Below the pieces are notes generated by a model. It saw only the letters and a program-made list of their open reading frames with translations. It did not search any database and was not told the origin of the DNA. Made by a program: the position numbers and the translations under genes. This document shows, piece after piece, positions 1 to 7,120 of a stretch of DNA of 54,769 bases. The stretch is from Acidaminococcus fermentans (GTDB taxonomy: Bacteria > Bacillota_C > Negativicutes > Acidaminococcales > Acidaminococcaceae): assembly GCA_004555735.1 (NCBI GenBank), contig SFHH01000002.1, forward strand, positions 1 to 54,769. The letters are read 5' to 3'. Position 1 is the stretch's first letter, and the number at the start of each line of letters is the position of its first letter.

Positions 1-557
1 TTGGTAGTCCCCGCCGTCCCAGGATCCGTCATGACGATCTGGCCCTTCCATTTGGGATCCAGGAGATCATCCCAGGTCTTGGGTGCTTCTTCCTTGGAAA
101 CTTTCTGGGGGTTGTAGGCAATGCCCATGTTCATCATCCGTGCTCCCGTATAATAGCCTTCCTTGTCGATGAAGACTGGATCGATGGCCTTGGCTTCCGG
201 AGAAGTGTATTTCTGGAGGATGCCCATTTTCTTGAAACCGATATAGTCCGCAGGGTCCCCTACCCAGATTACATCTGCTGCCACCTGGCCGGATTTCGCT
301 TCTGTAGCGATCTTGGTGATGACTTTCCCAGTCCCGGCAAAGTAATAATCCAGTTTGATGTCCGGATATTTCTTTTCAAACGCTTTCTTGATGGCATTCA
401 GCTGGTCTTCCTGCATGGAAGAATACAGCATCACCGTATTCCCTGCCGATTTCTTGTCCTGTTTGGAACCGGGGATCGCCCCGCCTCCGCCGCAGGCACT
501 GATGCCTGCAGCCAGTACGCACAGCATCCCTACAGATAGCCACTTCTTCAGATTCAT
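1..557 (-). CDS. ABC transporter substrate-binding lipoprotein (3' end outside window)
   Basis: Only the first 185 residues are visible; the gene runs off the left edge. The start is the ATG at 557, preceded by AAGGGAGG. The N-terminus MNLKKWLSVGMLCVLAAG ends in lipobox ISAC with Cys22, followed by a glycine-rich linker, so the mature protein is a membrane-anchored lipoprotein. The following segment (VMLYSSMQEDQLNAIKKAF, then YYFAGTGKV and ADVIWVGDP) has the pattern of type 2 periplasmic binding proteins of the iron(III)/2-aminoethylphosphonate/polyamine group, which deliver solute to an ABC permease. The permease and ATPase genes are not in the window, so the solute cannot be named. It is preceded by an AT-rich leader with a small inverted repeat. 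Confidence 0.85.
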   Translation of the reverse strand, partial: MNLKKWLSVGMLCVLAAGISACGGGGAIPGSKQDKKSAGNTVMLYSSMQEDQLNAIKKAFEKKYPDIKLDYYFAGTGKVITKIATEAKSGQVAADVIWVGDPADYIGFKKMGILQKYTSPEAKAIDPVFIDKEGYYTGARMMNMGIAYNPQKVSKEEAPKTWDDLLDPKWKGQIVMTDPGTAGTT

Positions 558-585
558 GGTAATTCAGCCTCCCTTATTGGACTCT

Positions 586-600
586 CTTTGCCGGGCAAAG
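586..600 (-). promoter_or_regulatory. Inverted repeat in the leader of the substrate-binding protein gene
   Basis: CTTTGCC G GGCAAAG, a perfect 7-bp inverted repeat with one central base, lies about 30 bp upstream of the start codon in an otherwise AT-rich leader. It could be an operator or a short leader hairpin; no regulator is identifiable. Confidence 0.35.
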
Positions 601-693
601 TGTTTTACGAGGTTATTTTACCATATATTTACTGAATTTTTACATGTTTTTTACAATTCAAACAAAGCTGTCCGGAAGTGTATGGTTCGTAAC

Positions 694-738
694 AGAAGAA
701 GGGGGTGTTGCACGTTGCGTACAACACCCCCTTCTTCT
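694..738. terminator. Strong hairpin, terminator for the PhzF-like gene
   Basis: AGAAGAAGGGGGTGTTG (694-710) pairs perfectly with 722-738 around an 11-nt loop. It sits directly after the stop of the minus-strand PhzF-like gene and upstream of the substrate-binding protein gene. It belongs to a set of hairpins in this window sharing the GTTGC...GCAAC-type core. Confidence 0.75.
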
Positions 739-740
739 AT

Positions 741-1607
741 TCACTTCTCATAACATGCAGTCCCGCAGATCCGGGTCTTGGTGATCTTTCCTCCGGTGAT
801 TTGGGTCTCTGCCCGGATCAGGCTGGGCCGGCCCATGGCTTCCCCCTGGTAGACGGTGCAGGGGTTCCAGCCTTCCGCCACCGGGATCAGCTGATGACGG
901 ACCAGATAGGCCCCCAGCGCGGAAGCTGCCACTCCCGTTGCCGGATCCTCATTGTAGCCGGATCGGTTTGGGAACTGTCTGGCATGAAAAACAACGTTGT
1001 CTGGGCGGTTGTTTTCCGGTGCAAAGATATAAAACCCAGTTGTTTCACAGCGGTCACAAAGGTCCCAAAGCGCCGGGAAATCCGGTTTCACTTCATGGAC
1101 CCAGTGAGGCGCCGCCAGGGGGACCATCAGTTTCATCCGAGAAGTCGCTGCCGATTCCACTGGCCCCTTTCCCAACGCTTCCTGGGAGATCCCCAGGACC
1201 CGGCACAGTTCCTCATCGGAAGGCCGCTTAGCCTGGAATTTTGGCAGGAACTGCTCCACCCGGATCAGGATCTCTCTGTCTTTCCGTTCCCATTCCACCG
1301 GCAGCGGGCCGTAATGGCTTTCAAAGACAATGGGAGAATGCTGGATGATGCCCTGATCCACCAGCACCATGGCGCTGGCAACGGTGGCATGGACACACAT
1401 CTCCATTTCGTGGAGAGGGACGAAATACCGAGGTTTCACATCACAGCCCGGCGCAGTAGGAGACAGTAGAAAAGCCGCTTCCTGCTGGAACTGGAAAGTC
1501 ATCTGCTGCATCTGTTCCCCGGTCAGCCCATCTGCCTCCAGAGTCACTGGGCAGGGATTGCCGCCTCCTGGCCCATATTGAAATGCAACGGTATGGAAAG
1601 TCTTCAT
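741..1607 (-). CDS. PhzF family isomerase/epimerase-like protein
   Basis: This is a 288-residue protein of the PhzF (phenazine biosynthesis-like) fold, a family of cofactor-free isomerases with two diaminopimelate-epimerase-like halves. The N-terminus has the family pattern FHTVAFQYGPGGGNPCPV, then FQQEAAFLL with the usual catalytic glutamate, and near the C-terminus NEDPATGVAASALGAYL, the family phosphate/anion-loop signature. The start was chosen at 1607, where AAGAAAGGAG precedes the ATG; the longer upstream reading has no ribosome binding site. It lies 37 bp after the glutaredoxin-like gene and probably forms an operon with it. Family membership is clear; the substrate is unknown. Confidence 0.85.
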   Translation of the reverse strand: MKTFHTVAFQYGPGGGNPCPVTLEADGLTGEQMQQMTFQFQQEAAFLLSPTAPGCDVKPRYFVPLHEMEMCVHATVASAMVLVDQGIIQHSPIVFESHYGPLPVEWERKDREILIRVEQFLPKFQAKRPSDEELCRVLGISQEALGKGPVESAATSRMKLMVPLAAPHWVHEVKPDFPALWDLCDRCETTGFYIFAPENNRPDNVVFHARQFPNRSGYNEDPATGVAASALGAYLVRHQLIPVAEGWNPCTVYQGEAMGRPSLIRAETQITGGKITKTRICGTACYEK

Positions 1608-1644
1608 GGTGACACTCCTTTCTTGTTCCAAAACGGGTTCCGCC

Positions 1645-1956
1645 TTATTTTTCCTGGATTTCTTCATCCCGTACCGGCGGCTGCCCCAGCCAATCCAAGG
1701 CTTCATCCAGATCCAGGGTCACCTTGCCGTCCTCCCGGACAAAAGCAGGGATCCCGATGAAGGACTGTCCCTTTTCCCCCTGCCGCACAGGCGCAAAAGC
1801 CGGTTCCCGGTCCCGCAGAGTCAGGAAGGCCTTCATATTGGCCGTATCCGCCGTCATATCTACAAAGTGGAACTGATCTTCCAGGTTCCGTGCCTGCAGG
1901 ACAGCCAGGGTGTTCCGGCAGTCGATGCAGATTTTACTTCCATAGAATAGAATCAT
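1645..1956 (-). CDS. Glutaredoxin-like protein
   Basis: This is a 103-residue thioredoxin-fold protein beginning MILFYGSKICIDCRN, with a redox motif CIDC at residues 10-13 directly after the first beta strand, as in glutaredoxins. A later GIPAFVREDGKV segment supplies the cis-proline region (IPAF). The ATG at 1956 follows AAAGGAG. It is cotranscribed with the PhzF-like gene 37 bp downstream. Reduction of an unidentified disulfide or mixed disulfide is the likely activity. No dedicated partner reductase is visible nearby. Confidence 0.8.
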   Translation of the reverse strand: MILFYGSKICIDCRNTLAVLQARNLEDQFHFVDMTADTANMKAFLTLRDREPAFAPVRQGEKGQSFIGIPAFVREDGKVTLDLDEALDWLGQPPVRDEEIQEK

Positions 1957-2016
1957 GGTGCACTCTCCTTTGGGTCTTTTCTTCGTATTGTAGCGGTTCC
2001 GGAATCCAGATGCAAG

Positions 2017-2053
2017 AGGGGGGCTGCTGCACATTGCGTGCAACAACCCCCTT
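2017..2053 (-). terminator. Terminator after the ATC-hydrolase-family gene
   Basis: A GC-rich stem (GGGGGTTGTTGCAC pairing with GTGCAGCAGCCCCC on the minus strand, two U-G wobbles) lies immediately downstream of the minus-strand gene ending at 2059. The wobbles pair in minus-strand RNA but not in plus-strand RNA, indicating minus-strand use. Confidence 0.65.
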
Positions 2054-2058
2054 ACCAG

Positions 2059-2535
2059 TCAGTCTCTCTTCTTCATCCGGAAACAGAAGGTGCAGTGATG
2101 GTCTGTATACATGATATGGTCATGTATACATTCCAGATCTTCATTGTAGCCCTTGCAGATGGCCGGATCGATGTTTTCGCAGTAAATGCGTCCATACTTC
2201 TCTTCCCCGGCATCCATCCAGGTCTTGGCGAATACACAGCGGTCGAAATCCTGGTTGATTTCCTCCTTGCCGTATTCCGTATCATATCCGAACAGCTCGC
2301 TGCGCTCCATATCGTAATTGGGCAGATAAGCAGCCAGATCATTTTTCTGTCCCCGTTGGGCAGCCCGACGGGCAATGTCTTTGCCCCGTGCCACCCCCCA
2401 GTCGATGACGCTTTGTTTCAGGATTTCCAGGCCCTTGGCCCCGAATTCCTTTTCCAGGTTCTTCGCCAGGATAGAAAAGAAACGGGCGAACAGGACAAAC
2501 ATGGAAACCGGTTCCTCCATTTTTTGCGGTTTCAA
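2059..2535 (-). CDS. L-2-amino-thiazoline-4-carboxylate (ATC) hydrolase family protein
   Basis: This small protein (about 158 residues) has a C-terminal pattern of conserved Cys/Asp positions (CVFAKTWMDAG, then YCENIDPAICKGYNEDLE and HHCTFCFRM) that I recognise as the ATC hydrolase family. The characterised member opens the thiazoline ring of L-ATC to N-carbamoyl-L-cysteine. The start is uncertain: a TTG at 2535 lies 8 nt from GGGGAG, whereas the ATG at 2520 is too far from any ribosome binding site. It lies 75 bp after the ureohydrolase gene. A carbamoyl amidohydrolase and a PatB lyase nearby would make a consistent route to cysteine and sulfide, but this substrate assignment is inference. 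Confidence 0.65.
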   Translation of the reverse strand: MKPQKMEEPVSMFVLFARFFSILAKNLEKEFGAKGLEILKQSVIDWGVARGKDIARRAAQRGQKNDLAAYLPNYDMERSELFGYDTEYGKEEINQDFDRCVFAKTWMDAGEEKYGRIYCENIDPAICKGYNEDLECIHDHIMYTDHHCTFCFRMKKRD

Positions 2536-2609
2536 GTTTTTCACTCCCCTTTTTGCTTGCACACACCGTCCTCTGTTTTTCGGACAGCCGGACAACGCTC
2601 CAGAATGCC

Positions 2610-3593
2610 TTATTTGCTGTCTTTGATATGCTGTGCCAGGCCATTCAGGTAATACAGGAAGGCCCAGTTGACCACATGGGCCGCCGTCTGCAGGGTGAAC
2701 ACTTCCGGATAGGTTTCCACGAAGTCGATTCCCCGCGCACCTGCCAGCCCTGCTTCATGGAGCATCATGAGCAGTTCATAAGAAGTCAAGCCCCCCATAT
2801 CCTGGGGTGCCTGCGGCATGTTGGCCGCATCCAGGCTGTCTGCACAGACGGTGATATAGATGTATTCCGTATCTTTGCTGACCACTTCCAGGGCTTTGGA
2901 AATGGCAGCTTTCCAGCCATCTTCATGGACGTCGATGGCCCGGATGACCGTTGCGCCATATTTCATGGCGTTGTTGTATTCTTCCCGATGGTTTCTGGGT
3001 CCCCGGATCCCGATATGAGCAATCTTCGTAGGATCCATATTGGGATCGTTGTATACCCGGTAGAAAGGAGAACAGCGGGACAGTTCATCATCCCCGAAAT
3101 GGGAGTAGTTGTCCAGGTGGGCATCGAAATGCAGGACCCCGACCTTCTTGGGATGCCGTTTGGCGATTTCACTGATGATGGGGTAAGCGATCCCATGGTC
3201 CCCGCCGATGGTGATGGGAATGATCTTGGCGTCAGCCAGTTTGCCGATCCGTTCCCGGATGGATTGGAAGGTAAAGTCATAGTTGCCGTTCTGGGTGGCT
3301 ACGTCACCGGAATCCGCCACTCTCAGATAATCAAAGCAGTCCAGATTGTAATCCGGCAGGAACCCCGTGTAACGGATAGAAGTGGAACGGACCGCCTTTG
3401 GGCCTTCCGTGGTGGAAGAATAACCGCCGATGGTGCAGCCCCCTTCCCAGGGCACCCCTACCACTGCCGCATCGATTTTCTTCAGGTCCTCGTCGTTTTC
3501 GATCACGGACAGATTCAGCCAGGACGGCACCCCGCTGTAAATCATATTGGGCAGGAAATTCGGATCATAAATCGTAGGTTTGCTTTCTCTCAT
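2610..3593 (-). CDS. Ureohydrolase (arginase/agmatinase) family protein with a substituted metal ligand
   Basis: This 327-residue protein has the arginase/agmatinase fold. The first metal motifs are intact: GGDHG (His133) and HFDAHLD (Asp157, His159, Asp161). The third motif, normally S-x-D-x-D-x-x-D-P in the family, reads TVCADSLDAAN, so the first bridging Asp is Cys250 while Asp252 is kept. The agmatinase SHG segment is also altered (SRCSPF). The protein may therefore use a different metal arrangement or substrate, or be inactive. It follows the Nramp-like gene by 47 bp in one transcription unit driven from the promoter at 4983-5011. Calling it agmatinase or formimidoylglutamase would be overreach. 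Confidence 0.85.
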   Translation of the reverse strand: MRESKPTIYDPNFLPNMIYSGVPSWLNLSVIENDEDLKKIDAAVVGVPWEGGCTIGGYSSTTEGPKAVRSTSIRYTGFLPDYNLDCFDYLRVADSGDVATQNGNYDFTFQSIRERIGKLADAKIIPITIGGDHGIAYPIISEIAKRHPKKVGVLHFDAHLDNYSHFGDDELSRCSPFYRVYNDPNMDPTKIAHIGIRGPRNHREEYNNAMKYGATVIRAIDVHEDGWKAAISKALEVVSKDTEYIYITVCADSLDAANMPQAPQDMGGLTSYELLMMLHEAGLAGARGIDFVETYPEVFTLQTAAHVVNWAFLYYLNGLAQHIKDSK

Positions 3594-3640
3594 GTCAAAA
3601 CATCTCCTTTAAAATATGACAGACAGGCCAAAGGCCTTCC

Positions 3641-4870
3641 TTACAACAAACTGATGACACTGCTGACACCCAGGATCAGAGAGATGATGAAAATCGCTCC
3701 CCCCAACACATTTTCCAGGGTGCTGTTGGCAAACTGCCCCATGATTTTCCGGCTGGCCGTCAAATAAATGGTCACGCCCACCACTACGGGCAGCACTACA
3801 CCGTTGACCATTTGGGCCGCCATGATGAGGGCAATGGGGTTGAACCCGGCACCGGCAATGATGATGCCGGTCAAAAGAACCAGGAAATTGGTGATGGTGT
3901 ACCGTTTGTCACTGCGGTTGGTTTCCCAGCCGAAAAGACCGGCTAATACATAGGAAACTCCCATAGGAGTGCAGACAGCGCTGGAAACCCCGGCAGCCAC
4001 CAGACCGATGGCCATGAAAGGTTTGGCAAAGGTCCCTAGAGTAGGTTCCAGCTGGATGGACATGTCCATGGCGTTCCGGACTGGCATCCCCAGCATGACC
4101 GTTGCTGCTGTCACCATAATGGCCCCGGTGACGATGCCGCCGATGATCATGGGAACATTGGTCCCGAACCGGCAGAGGGGCAGTTCATCAGTGCTGTGCC
4201 AGGTCCGTTTGGCAGAAGCTGCATGGAGGAACATATTATAGGGCACCACGGTGGTCCCGATCAGGGACAGGCAGGTCATCAAACCTCCCTTGGGAATGCT
4301 GGGCACACAGCCAGCCAGCAGTTTCCCTAGATCCGGTTTCACCACGAACATGGTCACCAGGAACACCACTGCCATGATGATGACGCAGGCTCCCAGCAGT
4401 TTTTCCAAGTATTTCAGGGCATCCCCGGCAAAGCTCAGGAGCAGCAGGATGCAAAGGCCCCATGCGGGAGCGATGATCCGGGTAGAAATCCCCGTAAGGG
4501 CACTGATGCCGATGGCCGTCCCGGTCAGGTCCCCGCTCATATAGGCAAATCCGCCAATGGTGATGGCCACAGCCACCAGGCCGCACAGCAGAGTCCGCAG
4601 CACAGGGCGGTTCTCAAAATCGTTCACCAGGTTCTGGGCCAGTCCCATCTGGGTCACGATTCCCAGCCGGGCTGCCATCCCCTGCATCACAATGACCGCA
4701 ATGACTGAGAAAATGATGCACCAGAACAGCTGGAAACCATAATCGGCCCCGGCTTTGGTGGAACTGGTCACCGTCCCCGGCCCGATGAAGGAGCCTACGA
4801 TCAGGAAACCAGGTCCCAATGCTCCCAACTTTTCCTTTAGGGTAAACTGCTTTTCTTGTTTTTCTGCCAT
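3641..4870 (-). CDS. Nramp-family membrane transporter lacking the metal-binding motifs
   Basis: This 409-residue polytopic membrane protein (about 11 helices) has the SLC11/Nramp fold. The TM1 motif normally DPGN is GPGT at residues 30-33, and the TM6 motif normally MPHN is VPYN at 209-212, so the metal-coordinating Asp, Asn and Met are gone and only the TM6 Asn remains. A proton-coupled manganese or iron role is therefore doubtful; magnesium-type or organic-cation transport are alternatives. The ATG at 4870 follows GGGGAG by about 7 nt; the longer TTG reading at 4891 lacks a ribosome binding site. It is the first gene of an operon with the ureohydrolase. Confidence 0.85.
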   Translation of the reverse strand: MAEKQEKQFTLKEKLGALGPGFLIVGSFIGPGTVTSSTKAGADYGFQLFWCIIFSVIAVIVMQGMAARLGIVTQMGLAQNLVNDFENRPVLRTLLCGLVAVAITIGGFAYMSGDLTGTAIGISALTGISTRIIAPAWGLCILLLLSFAGDALKYLEKLLGACVIIMAVVFLVTMFVVKPDLGKLLAGCVPSIPKGGLMTCLSLIGTTVVPYNMFLHAASAKRTWHSTDELPLCRFGTNVPMIIGGIVTGAIMVTAATVMLGMPVRNAMDMSIQLEPTLGTFAKPFMAIGLVAAGVSSAVCTPMGVSYVLAGLFGWETNRSDKRYTITNFLVLLTGIIIAGAGFNPIALIMAAQMVNGVVLPVVVGVTIYLTASRKIMGQFANSTLENVLGGAIFIISLILGVSSVISLL

Positions 4871-4982
4871 TTTTTTCTCCCCTTTTTTCAAAATAGTAAA
4901 TCCTACGCCGCATTACCCTAGTGATTCACTTCTGTTTGACTACATTGTCGTTTTTATTTTTGCATTGTAGTTTTATACAGGT

Positions 4983-5011
4983 TTTATATCACCAATATTC
5001 CTGTTTGTCAA
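4983..5011 (-). promoter_or_regulatory. Sigma-70-type promoter for the Nramp-like/ureohydrolase operon
   Basis: On the minus strand TTGACA (5006-5011) and TATAAA (4983-4988) are separated by exactly 17 bp, leaving a leader of about 105 nt before the ATG at 4870. It lies in the divergent space shared with the IclR gene, so IclR control is plausible. Confidence 0.75.
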
Positions 5012-5069
5012 TCAAAATCTTTTGTGTTACTCTAATTAAAGAAAATGGTCTGTCCAAAGGAGTTCTTTT

Positions 5070-5852
5070 ATGGAAAAAAAGTTACAAAAACCCATCCAGT
5101 CCATCCAGCGGGCCGTGCAGATCCTGGACTGTTTCACCCCTACGACGCCCAGTCTTCCCCTGGCCGCCATCAGTGAAAGGACTGGACTGAACATCAATAC
5201 TGCCCGGGGCATCGTGAACACCCTGGTAGAAAGCCAGCTGCTCCTCCGTGACCGGGAAAGCGGCTTCTACAAACTGGGCTATTATTTTATGACCAAGGCC
5301 TCCATGATCCGTCAGGATATCGACCGGTATGTGGAGCTCTTTAAGCCCTTGGTAGATGCGGTTGCTGAGAAATACCATTTTTCTGCCAGCCTCCAGATGG
5401 TCTACCAGAATCAGATCTTCAGCGTCTACTGTGCCTATCCCACCAAACAGGCCTACTACATCGTCATGAGTGAATATTCGGATCTGCCCCTCCATGCCAC
5501 CAGTTCCGGCAAACTGCTGCTCCTGGATGAAGTGACCCATGGCCGGGAAGAGCTGCTGGAACAGCTGGAATACCGGGCCTATACCCCCTGCAGCATCCAA
5601 TCCAGCAGAGCGCTCCGGGAACAGCTGAAAGTCATCCAGGCAAACGGCTATGCTACGGAAATCGAAGAATTCTTCAATGACGTGGGCAGCCTGGCCGTCC
5701 CTTTGTACGATGAAAAAGGCCGTCTGCTGCTGACTATCAGTGCCACTTTCTTTGTCAAATCTCTGCCCCAGATCAAAGCGGATCTCCTGGCAGATTTCCA
5801 GAAAGCAGTACAGACCTGGAAACAGGCCTTACGAAAGGAGTCCATACAATGA
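5070..5852 (+). CDS. IclR family transcriptional regulator
   Basis: This 260-residue protein has an N-terminal winged HTH (IQSIQRAVQILDCF, then LAAISERTGLNINTARGIVNTLVE at about residues 10-55) and a C-terminal IclR effector domain (TSSGKLLLLDE, NGYATEIEEF, SLAVPLYDEKGRL). The ATG at 5070 follows AAAGGAG. Its stop overlaps the start of the amidohydrolase gene (ATGA), and it is divergent from the Nramp-like operon, so it probably controls one or both. IclR regulators commonly govern catabolic genes in response to a pathway metabolite; the ligand here is unknown. Confidence 0.92.
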   Translation: MEKKLQKPIQSIQRAVQILDCFTPTTPSLPLAAISERTGLNINTARGIVNTLVESQLLLRDRESGFYKLGYYFMTKASMIRQDIDRYVELFKPLVDAVAEKYHFSASLQMVYQNQIFSVYCAYPTKQAYYIVMSEYSDLPLHATSSGKLLLLDEVTHGREELLEQLEYRAYTPCSIQSSRALREQLKVIQANGYATEIEEFFNDVGSLAVPLYDEKGRLLLTISATFFVKSLPQIKADLLADFQKAVQTWKQALRKESIQ

Positions 5853-7072
5853 AAACACTGCAAACCATCTGGCAGGAACTCTTCCAACCGCTTTCGGCTT
5901 TTGGTTATGAAAAAGGCCAGGGGACTACCCGGCTTTCCTGGTCCAAGCCTTTCCTAGAAGCCCAGCAGTATCTGCGCCATTATGGTGAGGCCATCAGCCT
6001 CCAGTGCAGGCGGGACGGCTGGGGCAACCTGCTCATGACCGTACCGGGAGAAACGGATCTTCCGCCGGTGTATACCGGATCCCATCTGGATTCCGTCCCC
6101 CATGGGGGAAAATATGACGGGGCCCTGGGCATCACTGTCCCGCTGGCCATCGCAGCCGCCTGGCACGAGAAGGGATTCCGCCCCTACCGGCCGCTGACCA
6201 TCATCGCCTTTGCAGAAGAAGAAGGCACCCGCTTCGGGACCCCCTGCCTGGGCAGCCAGGCCATGGCCGGAAAACTCCAGGGCAAAGATCCTGACCGTTT
6301 CGTAACAGCAGAAGGCCGTACCCTGTCCCAACTGCTCCAGGAAGTCGGCTTGGAAGGGGATCCCTTTGCACCCCATCTGCTACCTGGAAAATGTTTCTTG
6401 GAACTCCATATCGAACAAGGGCGGGCGCTGGAAGATGCCAAACTGCCCCTGGGGATCGTTTCTGCCATTGTAGGTATCCGCCACTTCACCGTGACCATCA
6501 CCGGCACAGCCAACCATGCCGGCACCACGGCTATGAAAGACCGGAAAGATGCCCTGGCAGCCGCCGCCCAGTGGATCTCTGCCGTATTTGAGAAAGCCCT
6601 GGCTTCCCAGCAGCAGTATGTGGCTACCGTAGGCCATATCCGGGTCTTCCCGGATGCCGGGAATGTGGTCCCAGGGAAAGCCGAGCTGTCTCTGGAAATC
6701 CGTTCTGCCAGCGATCAAACCATGGATGTTGCCCTGACGGAATTCCAAGAAGAGCTCCAGAAAATCGCCCGGACCTTCCAGGTCACATTCCAGTGGAAGC
6801 AGCTGGACCAAATCCCGCCCCTGCCCATGGAGCAAAGCCTGATGGATCTTTTCGAACAGGAGGCCCAGGACTTGAAGATCCCTTATCAGATCCAGCCCAG
6901 CTGGGCCGGCCATGATTCCATGATCCTGGGACATGAACTGTCTACAGCCATGCTCTTTGTCCCCAGCGTAAAAGGGATCAGCCATTCTCCGGACGAATAT
7001 ACGGAACCTGAGCCCATCGGCCAGGCAGCAGAAGTACTGGAAAGGGTTTTGAAAAAATTGACAGCAAAATAA
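5849..7072 (+). CDS. M20 family N-carbamoyl-amino-acid / ureido amidohydrolase
   Basis: This 407-residue zinc amidohydrolase is of the allantoate amidohydrolase/beta-ureidopropionase/N-carbamoyl-L-amino-acid hydrolase group. The metal residues are in GSHLDSVPHGGKYDGALG, AEEEGTRF and LHIEQG. The substrate/dimer segment is ANHAGTTAMKDRKDA, and the C-terminal signatures are GHDS and SHSPDEYTEP. It hydrolyses a carbamoyl or ureido group to ammonia and carbon dioxide; the exact substrate is not decided by sequence. It is translationally coupled to the IclR gene. N-carbamoyl-L-cysteine is a candidate substrate because of the ATC-hydrolase-family gene close by (inference). Confidence 0.9.
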   Translation: MKTLQTIWQELFQPLSAFGYEKGQGTTRLSWSKPFLEAQQYLRHYGEAISLQCRRDGWGNLLMTVPGETDLPPVYTGSHLDSVPHGGKYDGALGITVPLAIAAAWHEKGFRPYRPLTIIAFAEEEGTRFGTPCLGSQAMAGKLQGKDPDRFVTAEGRTLSQLLQEVGLEGDPFAPHLLPGKCFLELHIEQGRALEDAKLPLGIVSAIVGIRHFTVTITGTANHAGTTAMKDRKDALAAAAQWISAVFEKALASQQQYVATVGHIRVFPDAGNVVPGKAELSLEIRSASDQTMDVALTEFQEELQKIARTFQVTFQWKQLDQIPPLPMEQSLMDLFEQEAQDLKIPYQIQPSWAGHDSMILGHELSTAMLFVPSVKGISHSPDEYTEPEPIGQAAEVLERVLKKLTAK

Positions 7073-7117
7073 AAAACAAGGGGTGCTGCACAAAACGTGT
7101 AGCACCCCTTGTTTTTT
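7071..7117. terminator. Bidirectional terminator between converging genes
   Basis: A 17-bp perfect stem (7071-7087 with 7101-7117), extendable to about 21 bp with a wobble, is flanked by A-runs and T-runs on both sides and overlaps the stop codon of the amidohydrolase. The convergent PatB-like gene ends at 7121. Confidence 0.88.
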
Positions 7118-7120
7118 CCG

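Noticed and set aside
2610..3593. Naming the ureohydrolase speB or hutG
   Set aside because: A metal ligand and substrate-loop residues differ from both, so only the family is claimed.
4871..4982. Guanidine or manganese riboswitch in the Nramp-like leader
   Set aside because: I could not find the conserved ykkC, ACGR-loop or yybP-ykoY sequence blocks in the roughly 105-nt leader.
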